64,000 nucleotides of DNA. Source: Leguminivora glycinivorella. Lineage: Eukaryota; Arthropoda; Insecta; Lepidoptera; Tortricidae. The DNA lies in contig NC_062996.1 in NCBI RefSeq assembly GCF_023078275.1, positions 7,564,001 to 7,628,000 on the forward strand, in the 5' to 3' direction. Below the pieces are notes generated by a model, which worked only from the letters and a program-made list of their open reading frames with translations, was not told where the DNA came from and ran no database searches. Each line of letters starts with the position of its first letter. Position 1 is the first letter of the stretch. The translations under genes were made by a program, and so were the position numbers. Shown one piece after another: positions 1 through 10,500 of this stretch.

Positions 1-1128
1 CGTGGCTTCGGCTGACCAAAACATCCAGCGAGCTAGATTTCGATCGGACGTCCATGCGCTCAAGGCCACGTCCACGACAGTCGACCGATAGTTTGCACGG
101 TAAAGCTAGGAACACACTACACGAACGTCCGTCGTAAATCGACCGCGGACGGGAATCTGGACAATGGAAATACACATAACCGTGCAAACTATCGGTCGAC
201 GGACGCGGACGTGGCCTTGAGCGCATGGACGTCCGATCGAAATCTGGCTCGCTGGATGTTTTGTTCCGTGCACATTGATCGGTCGCGGTCGATTTACGAC
301 GGACGTCCGCGTAGTGTGTTCCTAGCTTTAAGCTAGGAACATACTACGCGGACGTCCGCCGTCGAGTGCCGATCAATGTGCACGGACAAAACATCCAGCG
401 AGCCAGATTTCAATCGGACGTCCATGCGCTCAAGGCCACGTCCACGACTGTCGACCGATAGTTTGCACGGTAAAGCTAGGAACACACTACGCGGACGTCC
501 GTCGTAAATCGACCGCGGACGCGACCGAACAGTGTGCACGGAACAAAACATCCGGCGAGCCAGATTTCGATCGGACGTCCGTGCGCTCAAGGCCACGTCC
601 GCGTCCGTCGACCGATAGTTTGCACGGTTAAGCTAGGAACATACTACGCGGACGTCCGTCGTAAAACGACCGCGACCGCGACCTATCAGTGTGCACGGAA
701 CAAAACATCCAGAGAGCCAGATTTCGATCGGACGTCCGTGCGCTCAAGGCCACGTCCGCGTCCGTCGACCGATAGTTTGCACGGTTATGACGTGTATTTC
801 CATTGTCCAGATTCCCGTCCGCGGTCGATTCACGACGGACGTCCGCGTAGTGTGTTCCTAGCTTTATGTGTAATGTCATTGTCCAGATTCCCGTCCGCGG
901 TCGATTCACGACGGACGTCCGCGTAGTGTGTTCCTAGCTTAAGTGTATATTCATTGTCCAGATCCGCGTCCGCCGTCGAGCGACCGCGATCGATCAGTGT
1001 GCACGGACCAAAACATCTAGCGAGCCAGATTTCGATCGGACGTCTATGCGCTAGTGTATATTCATTGTCCAGATCCGCGTCCGCGGTCGCGTGACAACGG
1101 ACGTCCGCGTAGTATGCTCCTAGCTTGT
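1..1128. repeat. CpG-rich array of direct and inverted repeats
   Basis: A short module beginning AGCTAGGAACACACTACG and running into GCGGACGTCCGTCG recurs on the plus strand near 110, 331, 474 and 632, and in reverse near 300, 840, 905 and 1090. Two oppositely oriented copies abut at about 300-358 to make a near-perfect palindrome. Other shared blocks include CGACCGATAGTTTGCACGG and its complement. The block is GC- and CpG-rich and stops at about 1128, where AT-rich DNA begins. Long reading frames here are by-products of the repeats. It looks like a foldback-type or satellite-like transposon cluster running in from the left edge; the family is not recognised. Confidence 0.8.
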
Positions 1129-1341
1129 TCGTTTATAATTTTTGCTCCTTTTTGCCCATATATTTGTACCTAAATATGGTTTCTCTTTCCTAGTATCTTC
1201 TTAGTAGTTTGTGCTCTTTCCTAATAATATCATGAAAGTTGCAAATATTGCAAAGAAGCAATGTCTTGTTTTATTTTTGGGGGAATGAAATGAAAGGCAT
1301 ATTTATTTATGTTTATACATTTTGTTATTTATTACAATAAA

Positions 1342-1570
1342 CTAGTTTCCTATGCTTAACATAAAATATTCTCTGCACTGTACGAAATAAAGCACCACAT
1401 AATTTGAAGCAAAATATGGACAGTGGTTTGGTTTAAACATAATTTCTATTCAATAAGTCACAAAGAAATATAAAAAGTAAATGATTTGACTGTGACGTCA
1501 CTCCTCAGTATTTCATGTAATTCCATAATTATTAGCAAATATTTTTGACAGTTCTTAAAAAGGAAACTAG
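1342..1570. mobile_element. Decayed MITE related to the element at 12767-13020
   Basis: The stretch starts ACTAGTTTCCTA and ends GGAAACTAGCCTA. Its body closely follows 12767-13020, including the block with TGACGTCACTCCTCAG. Terminal inverted repeats of about 12 bases are visible. It is non-coding and therefore a non-autonomous DNA element. Confidence 0.6.
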
Positions 1571-3084
1571 CCTACATGTTTTACACATGGAAAATAGATA
1601 AAAAAAGCTAAATTAAAATTTTCTGTGGTAATTAAATCTTCGACAATTTACAAGTGTTATGGCTCCAGGCTCGGTGATTACTCCGCCAACGTCAAGGTTT
1701 AGCCCTTCGGGTGGCAGCACGGATACGTCAAATAGCTGTCAGGTGGCGGCGCCATTTTGCGCGAAAATGCTCAAGTGCCAGAGGGTCTGAAGTTGGTCTG
1801 AACGGTGATCAGCGAGATATTGGCGGGAGATACAAATTTAATTATTGTTTCTTATTTTTGTATGAAAGTTGTATATAAAAAGTTTGACGCTATAATGTGT
1901 ATAAAATAGGCTTTTAATTACACTGACAAACATTTGCTGTCGATATGTAAGTAATTAGCAAATCCTCATTTTAACCTAAGCCAAGGAAAAATAATCCGGA
2001 TTCTTGTATAAAACAGACTAAAAAATACATAAAAAAGCACTACTCTTAAGAAAAACACTTTTTTTACAAACATATACATGGATATACATCAAAAAAGGTA
2101 ATAAAGTTACACTTTTGCATTGAGATTTTACATAATAAAAGCGTATTAAAATTGGGTATGAAATCCGTCTCGTAAAAAAACTGAGGTAACTTTCAAAATC
2201 TTGTTTTGTTATTATTTATCAATTATATGTTTGAAATTATATACTTGTTTTGTACAGCGTCTTAAGATATATGTATTATCACAGGCTTACGTAACAAAAG
2301 TTCCGATTTTCAAAAATAAATGAGTTGAAAAATAAGGCATGCGAAAGCTAAAATAGATAGATGACCTTCGTACATTCTTTCATAATACCAAGTTCTTAAA
2401 GTGGTTTAATTAAAATTTTGGGGGTTTCAAAGCTACATTAAATAACAATGTCTTAGTAGTGACATTTTTTAATAGAAAACGACATACAAATGGGACAAAG
2501 TTCGTCTAAATTATTACGCACATTTTATCCACATCGAAAATTGAATAAAATGGCCACGGTCATGACCTTGAATATTGTGTCTCGGTGATGAAAAATTATA
2601 GAGTTTTCAGTATAAAGATTATAAACTTTGGTTATCAAATAGTTAACCTAACGATTAAAGTGTTTTTTTAGGTTATTAGTACTAGATATATCTAAATAAA
2701 CGCCCCATTCCTCGGGCCAAACCTATTCATCACACGATTATTTGAAATAAAATGCCAAATCAATAAGTGAAAACAATCAAATTTACGGTTAAACTATTGT
2801 AAACTGTTTAGTACTTACCCAGGCACATTATATTTAAATCCGTATACAATTTTGTATAGAAATACACACATAAAAACACAATTTGATAACATCAAATTTT
2901 TAGCAAAGGCCCTCTTGCCTGGCGCTTTTAAAATAAGGATTTTCTAATAATATTTATATTACAGGTAATTATTTTCGATGCGACAATTAATTATTGTGTT
3001 TTCCGCTATCTTCTATTGTTAAAGTTTTTGTAGCTTAGGTGCGCGCGCAAACGTTTAATTTTCCCGCCAAATACGCAATCACCA

Positions 3085-3200
3085 TTCGGTCGACTCCCGG
3101 CGCCATGGCACTTGCGGCCATTTCAAATCGGCCGGGAGTCGACCGCTCAGCACTCGGGGACTTTTGAAATCGGCCGGGAGTCGACCGCTCAGCACTCCAG
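3085..3200. repeat. Short tandem repeat with GGCCGGGAGTCGACC core
   Basis: Two adjacent copies of a roughly 50-base unit containing AAATCGGCCGGGAGTCGACC and GCTCAGCACTC lie at about 3120-3196. An inverted partial copy, GGTCGACTCCCGGCGCC, precedes them. It is GC-rich in an AT-rich region. No function is assigned. Confidence 0.6.
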
Positions 3201-3480
3201 TGTTTAGGAAGGCACGCGTTTTATGAAGACGAGTGTCTGCCGAGCCCTTCATTTTTCAAATTTGCCCCCTTTTTCTAGTGCCGAGATTTGGTTGACCGTC
3301 TATAAATGAAATGGATCAGCAATAAAAAGAAATTAAATGATATGGAATATTTATTTTTTCTAGAGAAATCGTTACAATCACGTTGAAGTCTTTACAAAAT
3401 AAGGTAGGTACAGCATCTCTGCAACACCATCGGCATGCAAAAAAAGTAAAAGCACTAGTTCGCAAAGTATTTTATACACA

Positions 3481-4265
3481 TAGCTGGACATTAACTCGTT
3501 AATTAACGAAGTTTCGATTAACGGATTAACTTTTAAGTTAACTTTAAAAAATGTTAACGGATTCGTTAACTTCCGTTAAATTTCATCGTGTCCGTTAATC
3601 GTTAATCCAGCACCCCAAGCGGCTCGCTGCGCCGCGAAAACCACGTTCTGACTGCTACTGTAAAAGCCCGTAGTACGGTAAAACCTAGGATTTATCGGTA
3701 AAAGCAGATCCGTCGGTTATAATCAGTCTAAAGACCAATTGGCGACTTTGGATCACTTATTCGAGATCTTCTAAATCTTATTAGACGTGCTAGATCGATC
3801 ACTAACCTGGGAATAGAGTGCTATCATCAGGCATGGGCCTTAGATTACTCTACCAAGTTATCGTGGCCCACAGCATCGAGTTGTCGTCTCAAATCTCAAT
3901 CTGAAGAACCGACGCACCACGATCGCGACCGCATGAATGACCCAATAATTACCAATCCGAAGTAAAACCTAGGATTTAGCCAACCAACGGCGGTAAAAGC
4001 CCGAAGGGACCGTAATTATTACATTTCGGTTTTTTACCGATTGGCGTCACAGGTTTTAATGGTTTTTGGTGGATACTTAGTAAATACAAATACATTAATA
4101 CCTACAGTGAAGTCCTATTTTTATGACGTGTTAACGGATTATCGATTAACTTTAACTTCCGTTAAATCTATCGAAATGTATCGCTTTAACGATTAACGAA
4201 GTTAACTTTTTAAATAACGGATTAACGATTATCGAAGTTAACTATTTGATTAACGGTGCCCAGCT
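3481..4265. mobile_element. Non-autonomous DNA transposon with GTTAAC-rich ends
   Basis: The left end (TAGCTGGACATTAAC) and right end (TAGCTGGGCACCGTTAAT when read in reverse) form imperfect terminal inverted repeats. Both subterminal regions are dense in GTTAACG/CGTTAAC motifs. The middle (about 3640-4060) carries a different repeated segment (AAAACCTAGGATTTA twice), possibly a nested insertion. No transposase frame is present. I could not define a clear target-site duplication, so the family (perhaps hAT-like) is open. Confidence 0.55.
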
Positions 4266-5191
4266 ACTCGTATGTTTATACAAACGTGATTATAGAGAGC
4301 TTTTCAGTCGAGTGCCATGTTTAGGCCAAGAAGCTTGCCAAGTGGCGTAATAGTAAGGTACGAGATTGAAGAGCTTGATTATATCACTGTTGTATACAAT
4401 AGTCTTTTTAAGAGTTACTAAAATAAGTAATTCTAAAGTTAAGAATATATATGGAATGCTAAAAGAAAATATTGTGTATTTAACTACCTTACTTCTACTC
4501 CGACTTATTTGATACTCAAATTAACGTGAGTAAACTGTATTCATCTTTTTTGTTTTCTTTACTTTCCACTCCGTTCTATCACGTGTTCGACAAAGTACAG
4601 ATTTTAAATTTTCAAACAAAGCAGAGAAAATAGAGATGCTATTTTTATTGGTAAGAATAAATAACAAGTTGATCGACGCAGCAGCGTGTTTTTATGAAAG
4701 GGTCAATTAAGTCCATGCGTCTGACGCGCCCGACGGGGCAACCGGTATTATTACGTTCAACCTAGGGTTGTTTTCTAATTTCACAAAATATCAACACATA
4801 CAATTTTGGCGATTAAATATAAAGTATATTATTATATGGAAGCATCTGTACATAATAAGGTATTTAACATACATACATACATTCACGGCTGTGTCCAATA
4901 AAGGGGTAGGCAGGGCATATGAACTACTAAGTTTCAGCGCCACTCTTGGCAAAAAGGGGTTGAAAGAAATCCAAATTGTAAAGGTATTTAAAAACTCGCG
5001 TTTCGCTTGTTTCATAAAAACAACACCCGTGTTTTAATGCCTCTCATTATGCACCAGTCACATAAATAACTATTAACTGACTCGTGTACAGTAACAGCAT
5101 TAACACACGGGAGCGCGCGTGAGCTGCGTGACAGAAGTCCCTTCCTTATTGAAGGAGCGTGAAATGTCAATGTCAGGTCTGAGTATCTGAT

Positions 5192-6525
5192 TTAGGTCAT
5201 TGCTGCGTTGTCAGGGTTCATACCAATGTGAGTCTTCTGGTGACGTCGCAGAGATGATTTACTAGTGCATTTGTAATCACAGTGGCTACATGCGTAAAGC
5301 TTTTCTCCGGTGTGTATTCTTTGGTGTCTTTGTAAGTTTGATTTGGTACTGCATTTATAAGCACAGTGACTACAGTGAAAAGGCTTCTCACCAGTATGTT
5401 TCATTACATGATTTTTTAGGCTTGACCTATGACTGCACCGGTACTCACAGTAACTACATGCGTAAGGCTTTTCTCCGGAGTGTGTTCTTTGGTGTTTTTG
5501 TAAATCTGATTTCGTGTTGCATTTATAAGCACAGTGACTACATGCGTAAGGCTTTTCTCCGGTGTGTACTCTCATGTGGGTTTGTAAGTCTGATCTGTGA
5601 ATGCATTTATAAGCACAATGGCTACACTGAAAAGGCTTTTCGCCAGTATGTGTCATTAAATGTGTTTTTAGGCTTGACCTATGACTACACCGGTACTCAC
5701 AGTGACTACATGCGTAAGGCTTTTCTCCGGTGTGTATTCTTAGGTGTCTTTCTAAGTGTGATTTCTTAGTGCATTTGTAATCGCAGTGGCTACATTGAAA
5801 AGCCTTCTCACCAGTGTGTGTCATTAGATGTGTTCTTAGGTTTGTCCTAAGATTACTCCGGTACTCACAGTGACTACATGCATAAGGCTTTTCTCCGGTG
5901 TGTATTCTTTGGTGACTTTGTAAGGTTGATTTCAGACTGAATTTGTAATCGCAGTGGATACATTGAAAAGGCTTTTCGCCAGTATGTGTCCTTTCATGTA
6001 TTATTAGGATTGATCTGTAACTGCACTTGTAGTCGCAATTAATACACTGATAAGGCTTTACTCTGGTATTCAATGTCTTGCGTGTCTGTGGTGTTTTGTG
6101 TGTCTTCTTGTCTAAGGAAAGTATAGCTTGATGCTTGTGTAAATCACTTTTAATCACGCTTTCGAAACCGCAGTGACTTTTTAAATGAGCTCGCAAGCAT
6201 CTCTTGGAAATTGTTGAATACTCACAATGAGCGCACATGAAATTTGTGACGCCATGTTCGAATTTTTCATGATCTAAAATAAGTGATTTAGTTTGGAATG
6301 TAGAACTACAAAAATCACAAGCGAATTGTTTTGTCGCTGACGGCAAGTGTTTGTCTTGAATGTGTTTATTTAAGATAGTTTCGTCTCTAAAACGTTCGCC
6401 ACAGTGTTCGCAGGCGATTGGTTTGGCCCCGCTGAGAGCAGTCGCGTCGCCGCGGAGGCGCTCGAGCACCACGGAACAAGCTATCGAGAGCTGCTCCCTG
6501 GCGCGGGCGCTGCCGTCCGGACATA
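5192..6525 (-). CDS. Gene A last exon: C2H2 zinc-finger array
   Basis: The acceptor ends TTGCAG (reverse of 6526-6531) and the exon enters in phase 1, giving a leucine at the junction. It encodes 443 residues. After a short region beginning CPDGSARAREQL come three atypical fingers (starting CEHCGERF, CDFCSSTF and MCAHCEYS), then ten tandem fingers of the form (Y/F)xCxxCxYKC(x)nH(x)3H. Nine linkers are TGEKP or close variants. Repeat units are very similar at the DNA level, as expected for arrays changing by unequal exchange or conversion. The stop is at 5192-5194. Confidence 0.93.
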
Positions 6526-7537
6526 CTGCAACATATCATTTAGAGTTACCAATCATAGACGTGAAAAAAAAATCCCATATAATATTTAAGTAATGTTATT
6601 TTAACTAAACCAGTAATTTCAGATGAGTATGAATTATTTACTCAGCGAAATTCACGTACATTTATTTTGAGATATATTGATAGGGAAATAAAATTCCATC
6701 AATAAAAATCCAACTATTTTAAAATTGAGTCTCTATTTGTATGAGAGCCGCATTGATTGGATCGCCGATGGGCAAACCTTCCTAATGCTACAGTTTGTGT
6801 TTCCACAGATATAAGAAGGAAGGAGATCGGACATGTCGGGCGATTTGTACTGGATACGCCTGCGGCAATTTTTGAACCCACACACTCTTACGGCTCAGCC
6901 ACGACATTGGTCTAAGCGCGACAGCGGTGAGCGGCGGCCGTACATTGGAGCGAGACTCAGCGATGGGACTTTTCATTCGCACGTATGGCTGCCGCTCACA
7001 GAGATGTACTCGTACAAAATGGTTTTAAAAAAGCATTTAAATACAAAATGCAAAATACTTTTCAGATTTACTATTTCAAATGCAAAATGCCAAATAGTTT
7101 TGAGTTTTGTATTTCAAATGCTAAATGCAAAATAGGTATTTTCAAAATACTTTTTGAAAATAAAATACCTTTTGACCAAATCTCAGATATTTTTATTTAT
7201 TTTCGGTATTAATAATCATGAGAAATAGAGTCACAATGCCGAACAAAAACGTCTAATAACATGGCACCTAATGAAAGTAATGAATGACATTTTGGTCATA
7301 TTTATCAGTAGGCAATCAATGTTATTTTATTTTATTTATTAATAACATAACAGAATTTATTGATCGCCTACTATTTTTAGGTATTATTATACTTATTATA
7401 TCTACTCACTTAAATAATGTAAAAAAAAACTAGACTAACGAAAAGAGAGCCATAGCCATGGAGCCCCATTTTTAACCCCCGACGCAAAAACGAAGGGATG
7501 TTATAAGTTTGACGTGTCTGTCTGTCTGTCTGTCCGT

Positions 7538-7577
<40 letters not shown>

Positions 7578-10500
7578 GTGTGTGTCTGTCTGTGGCATCG
7601 TAGCTCCCGAACGGATGAACCGATTTCGATTTAGTTTTTTTTATTTGAAAGCTGTGTTAGTCGGGAGTGTTCTTAGCCATGTTTCATGAAAATCGGTCCA
7701 CTAGGTCGCGGTCGGGGGTTTCTTCAAAATTTTAATTTTGTGGTTAGGTTATTGTCATTATGTTGATTGTGCATCTAGTTCTTTTATTTCATACCTGTAT
7801 CACCTAAATGCTGTTTATTTATTTTCATTCTATAGCTTAGGATTTTCACAATAGGAATAATAACTTAACACTTAGGTAGGTAATTAAATCAAAATCAGTC
7901 ATTAGTACTCAGCACCAGCAGTTCAGCAAACAATAAATCCGTTAAATCGTCGGCGTCAGTGGCGTCACTTTCCATAGATAATATTCGTTTTCGTTTGACA
8001 TTGACAGTGTCAAATTGACACTAGTCAGTCAGGCGCGCATGGCTAGCAGGCGCCTCTATCGGTCAAATTCGGCAATACAAGCGTCATTTGTTCAAATTTT
8101 GTTTGACTGGTAATGTTGGCTAAACTTAATTTAATCATAAAGTATTTTGCATTTTGAAATGCATGTTAAAAATGCAAAATTCATCTCAAAAAGTATTTCA
8201 AATAAAATACAAAATGTTTTTTACTAAAAGGCATTTAAATGCAAAATAGGTATTTTGTATTTGCATTTTAAATAGAATTATTTCAAATAAATCGCATCTC
8301 TGGCCGCTCACCGCTGCCGCGCTTAGACCAATGTCGTGGCTGGGCCGTTAGAGATGGACGCTGCTATTCGCTATTGAGCACTACACGCGCATCATTTCCA
8401 TATCTGTGTACATGCGAACGGCCAGCGAGTCGTGTCACACGTGTCCCGCACGCACACAACGACAACTGTATGCTCAATGAGCTAACAACTGCGACACGAT
8501 CGTCGCCGGCTTGTCCACAATGTCCACTCTCTAGTATAATATGCCCTGAGGTGTTTCTGGTTCGAGTTGGTACTCACGCGACATCTCATCGTCTTCGGCC
8601 GACGTCTCCGGCTTGACTGTGAACTCTTCATCTGAAACAAACATACTGTTCGTGGGATCGTGTCGACCTCGCCCCGGGCCGTGCCTAGTGCTACAGATCT
8701 CCTTCAGTGTGGCCACGCGTTAAAAATAAAATAAAGCCTTCGTTTAGCAAAATATCCTATTTATTGATATTTCAGGTACTTTCCCTCTATATGGCATAGC
8801 CGTGGGACACCCTGTATATATTTTTTGTATAAAACATTAAAAATTTCATGATTTCATAATATTTAAAAGTCGTTGAATAAATGTTGGTCAGTTTAAGAAG
8901 TATAATCTACTTAATTTTTTGATTTTGTTAAGGCCCGCAACTTTAACTGCTAACCAAAGTTTTTTTTAACACTAACGCTTTATTTGACATCGCCATATCG
9001 AATAACGAATAAGTTATTAATAATTCATTATTTTTCATTATCAGAACATTTATTCGAATTGTATTTTAATTTTAATGATATGTATTTTTTGTAATATTGA
9101 CTCTAGAAGTCTAGACATACTCTAGAAGTCTAGACATTACTAATATTATAAACGGGAAATTGTATGTCTCTGTTTGTTTTTCCGTCTTTCACGTCAAAAC
9201 GGAGCGACTAATTGACATGATTTTTTAAGTGGAGATAGTTGAACATGAGTGACATAGGCTACTTTTTGTCTCTTTCTAACGCGAGCGAAGCCGCGAGAAA
9301 AAGCTAGTTATGAATAAATGAATATGAGTATGCAGGCACTCACCCGGCAGCTCGCTGTCGTCGCTCGCGGCGCGCGCAGCCGTCGCGTCCAGCCGGAGCA
9401 TCGCATCTGGACCAACACAACACGCTACATTCAACTCACCCCCGTGCGTGTAAGGCCTGAGCGCACGCTCACACTGGGCGCGCAGCGGGGCGGGCGCGGC
9501 GTGCATGTCGCACTATTGAAGCTCATACATGTGTCCTCACTCGACGCTGCAGAGTGCACCGAACGCTAGGAGCGTTCACTCAGGCCTCACACTGAGCCAC
9601 ACTAACCTCCTGGCTCAGAGGAACCTACCCTTTGCAATGGTTTCTCATCATATCATAATATCAAAGGATTTAGGTACAAACAACTACAAATCAATAATGT
9701 ACATGGCGTTTAAGACTATCGTCACTTGACTGTGATAGTGACTTTAAGAACTAAGTACGTTTGCGTTTTCTAATCGTGTAGCGTAGGTTCACAGCTCCCA
9801 GATCTAGTAGTTTACATTTTCCTCATATTCTGTTAGATCAGTCTGAATGTCACATAATTTAAACAGATGCAGAACTACTAACTTCTAAACCTATAGTTAA
9901 ACTGACTACTCACGCAATATCTCCTCAGGTGTGTCTTCATCCAGCATCTCCGGCTTGACCGCGGGCTCTTCACCTGAACCAAACAACTTTATAAGTCGCA
10001 GGCTAGTACAGTATAGCCACAAGCTAAGGAATGAGGGTTATAAACTAACTCAGAAGATGTGGTCTCAAACCACAATGTCTACAGACATTCTAAGAAAAGA
10101 AACTGACTGAGATATCGGCAACTGATACTTTGATTACATTTAACTTTAGAATGTTCTGTTCAAAAGAAAGAATCATATTTGCGATTGGATCCGAGTTCAT
10201 TGATCATCAGTCATTAATTTCTTTTCTAATAGGTATCGAATATTTTAAAATTCAACTTGTTAACAAACATTAGTTGATTTTACCACTTAACTGAATCACA
10301 GAATATATAATAGTACAAGTACAAAAGGCCCACTGCTTTGATGTTCACGAAATGCCGCCTTTTTAAATGCCTACAAAAGTATTACAATGAAACGAGCCGC
10401 ACGTGCTCGGCGGCCGGCGATAGGGTTGCCTATGGATGAAAACGAATTAATACTCAGATAAAATCTTATACTATTTTCTTCAAGTCCTGGGTACTTTCTA

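Larger units (their letters stand above)
1129..5191. other. AT-rich non-coding flank downstream of gene A
   Basis: No gene is supported here. The stretch holds a MITE relative (1342-1570), a short tandem repeat (3085-3200), a TIR element (3481-4265) and, from about 4270 to 5191, the 3' flank of gene A. That 3' flank has recognisable counterparts downstream of genes B and C, for example the segment about a locus near 4310-4400 that matches, in reverse, 26210-26270 and 50830-50890. Small frames at 4768-5037 and 4791-5015 have no domain or paralogue support. Confidence 0.6.
6890..8350. mobile_element. Inverted-repeat element, split by the hAT element at 6999-8302
   Basis: The sequence from about 6890 to 6935 (containing CAGCCACGACATTGGTCTAA) reappears in reverse at about 8303-8348. 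Together they flank the 6999-8302 insertion, so an older palindromic element was the landing site. The remnant is non-coding. Confidence 0.6.

Noticed and set aside
333..926. Frames of 87-130 residues in the left-edge repeats
   Set aside because: All lie in the inverted-repeat array, read in several frames and both strands, as expected for GC-rich DNA with few stops.
5290..5769. Long opposite-strand frames across the finger exons (also 24606-24959, 47548-48003, 63012-63401, 63558-63785), with repeated MRKAFLRCVFFGVF
   Set aside because: They are the complement of the repeated TGEKPYACSHC codons. Their periodicity copies the finger array and they have no domain of their own.
7515..7592. CRISPR-like regular repeat
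   Set aside because: Simple four-base microsatellite in an animal genome, with no spacers.
7410..7598. TDRQ-repeat frame
   Set aside because: Translated GTCT microsatellite.
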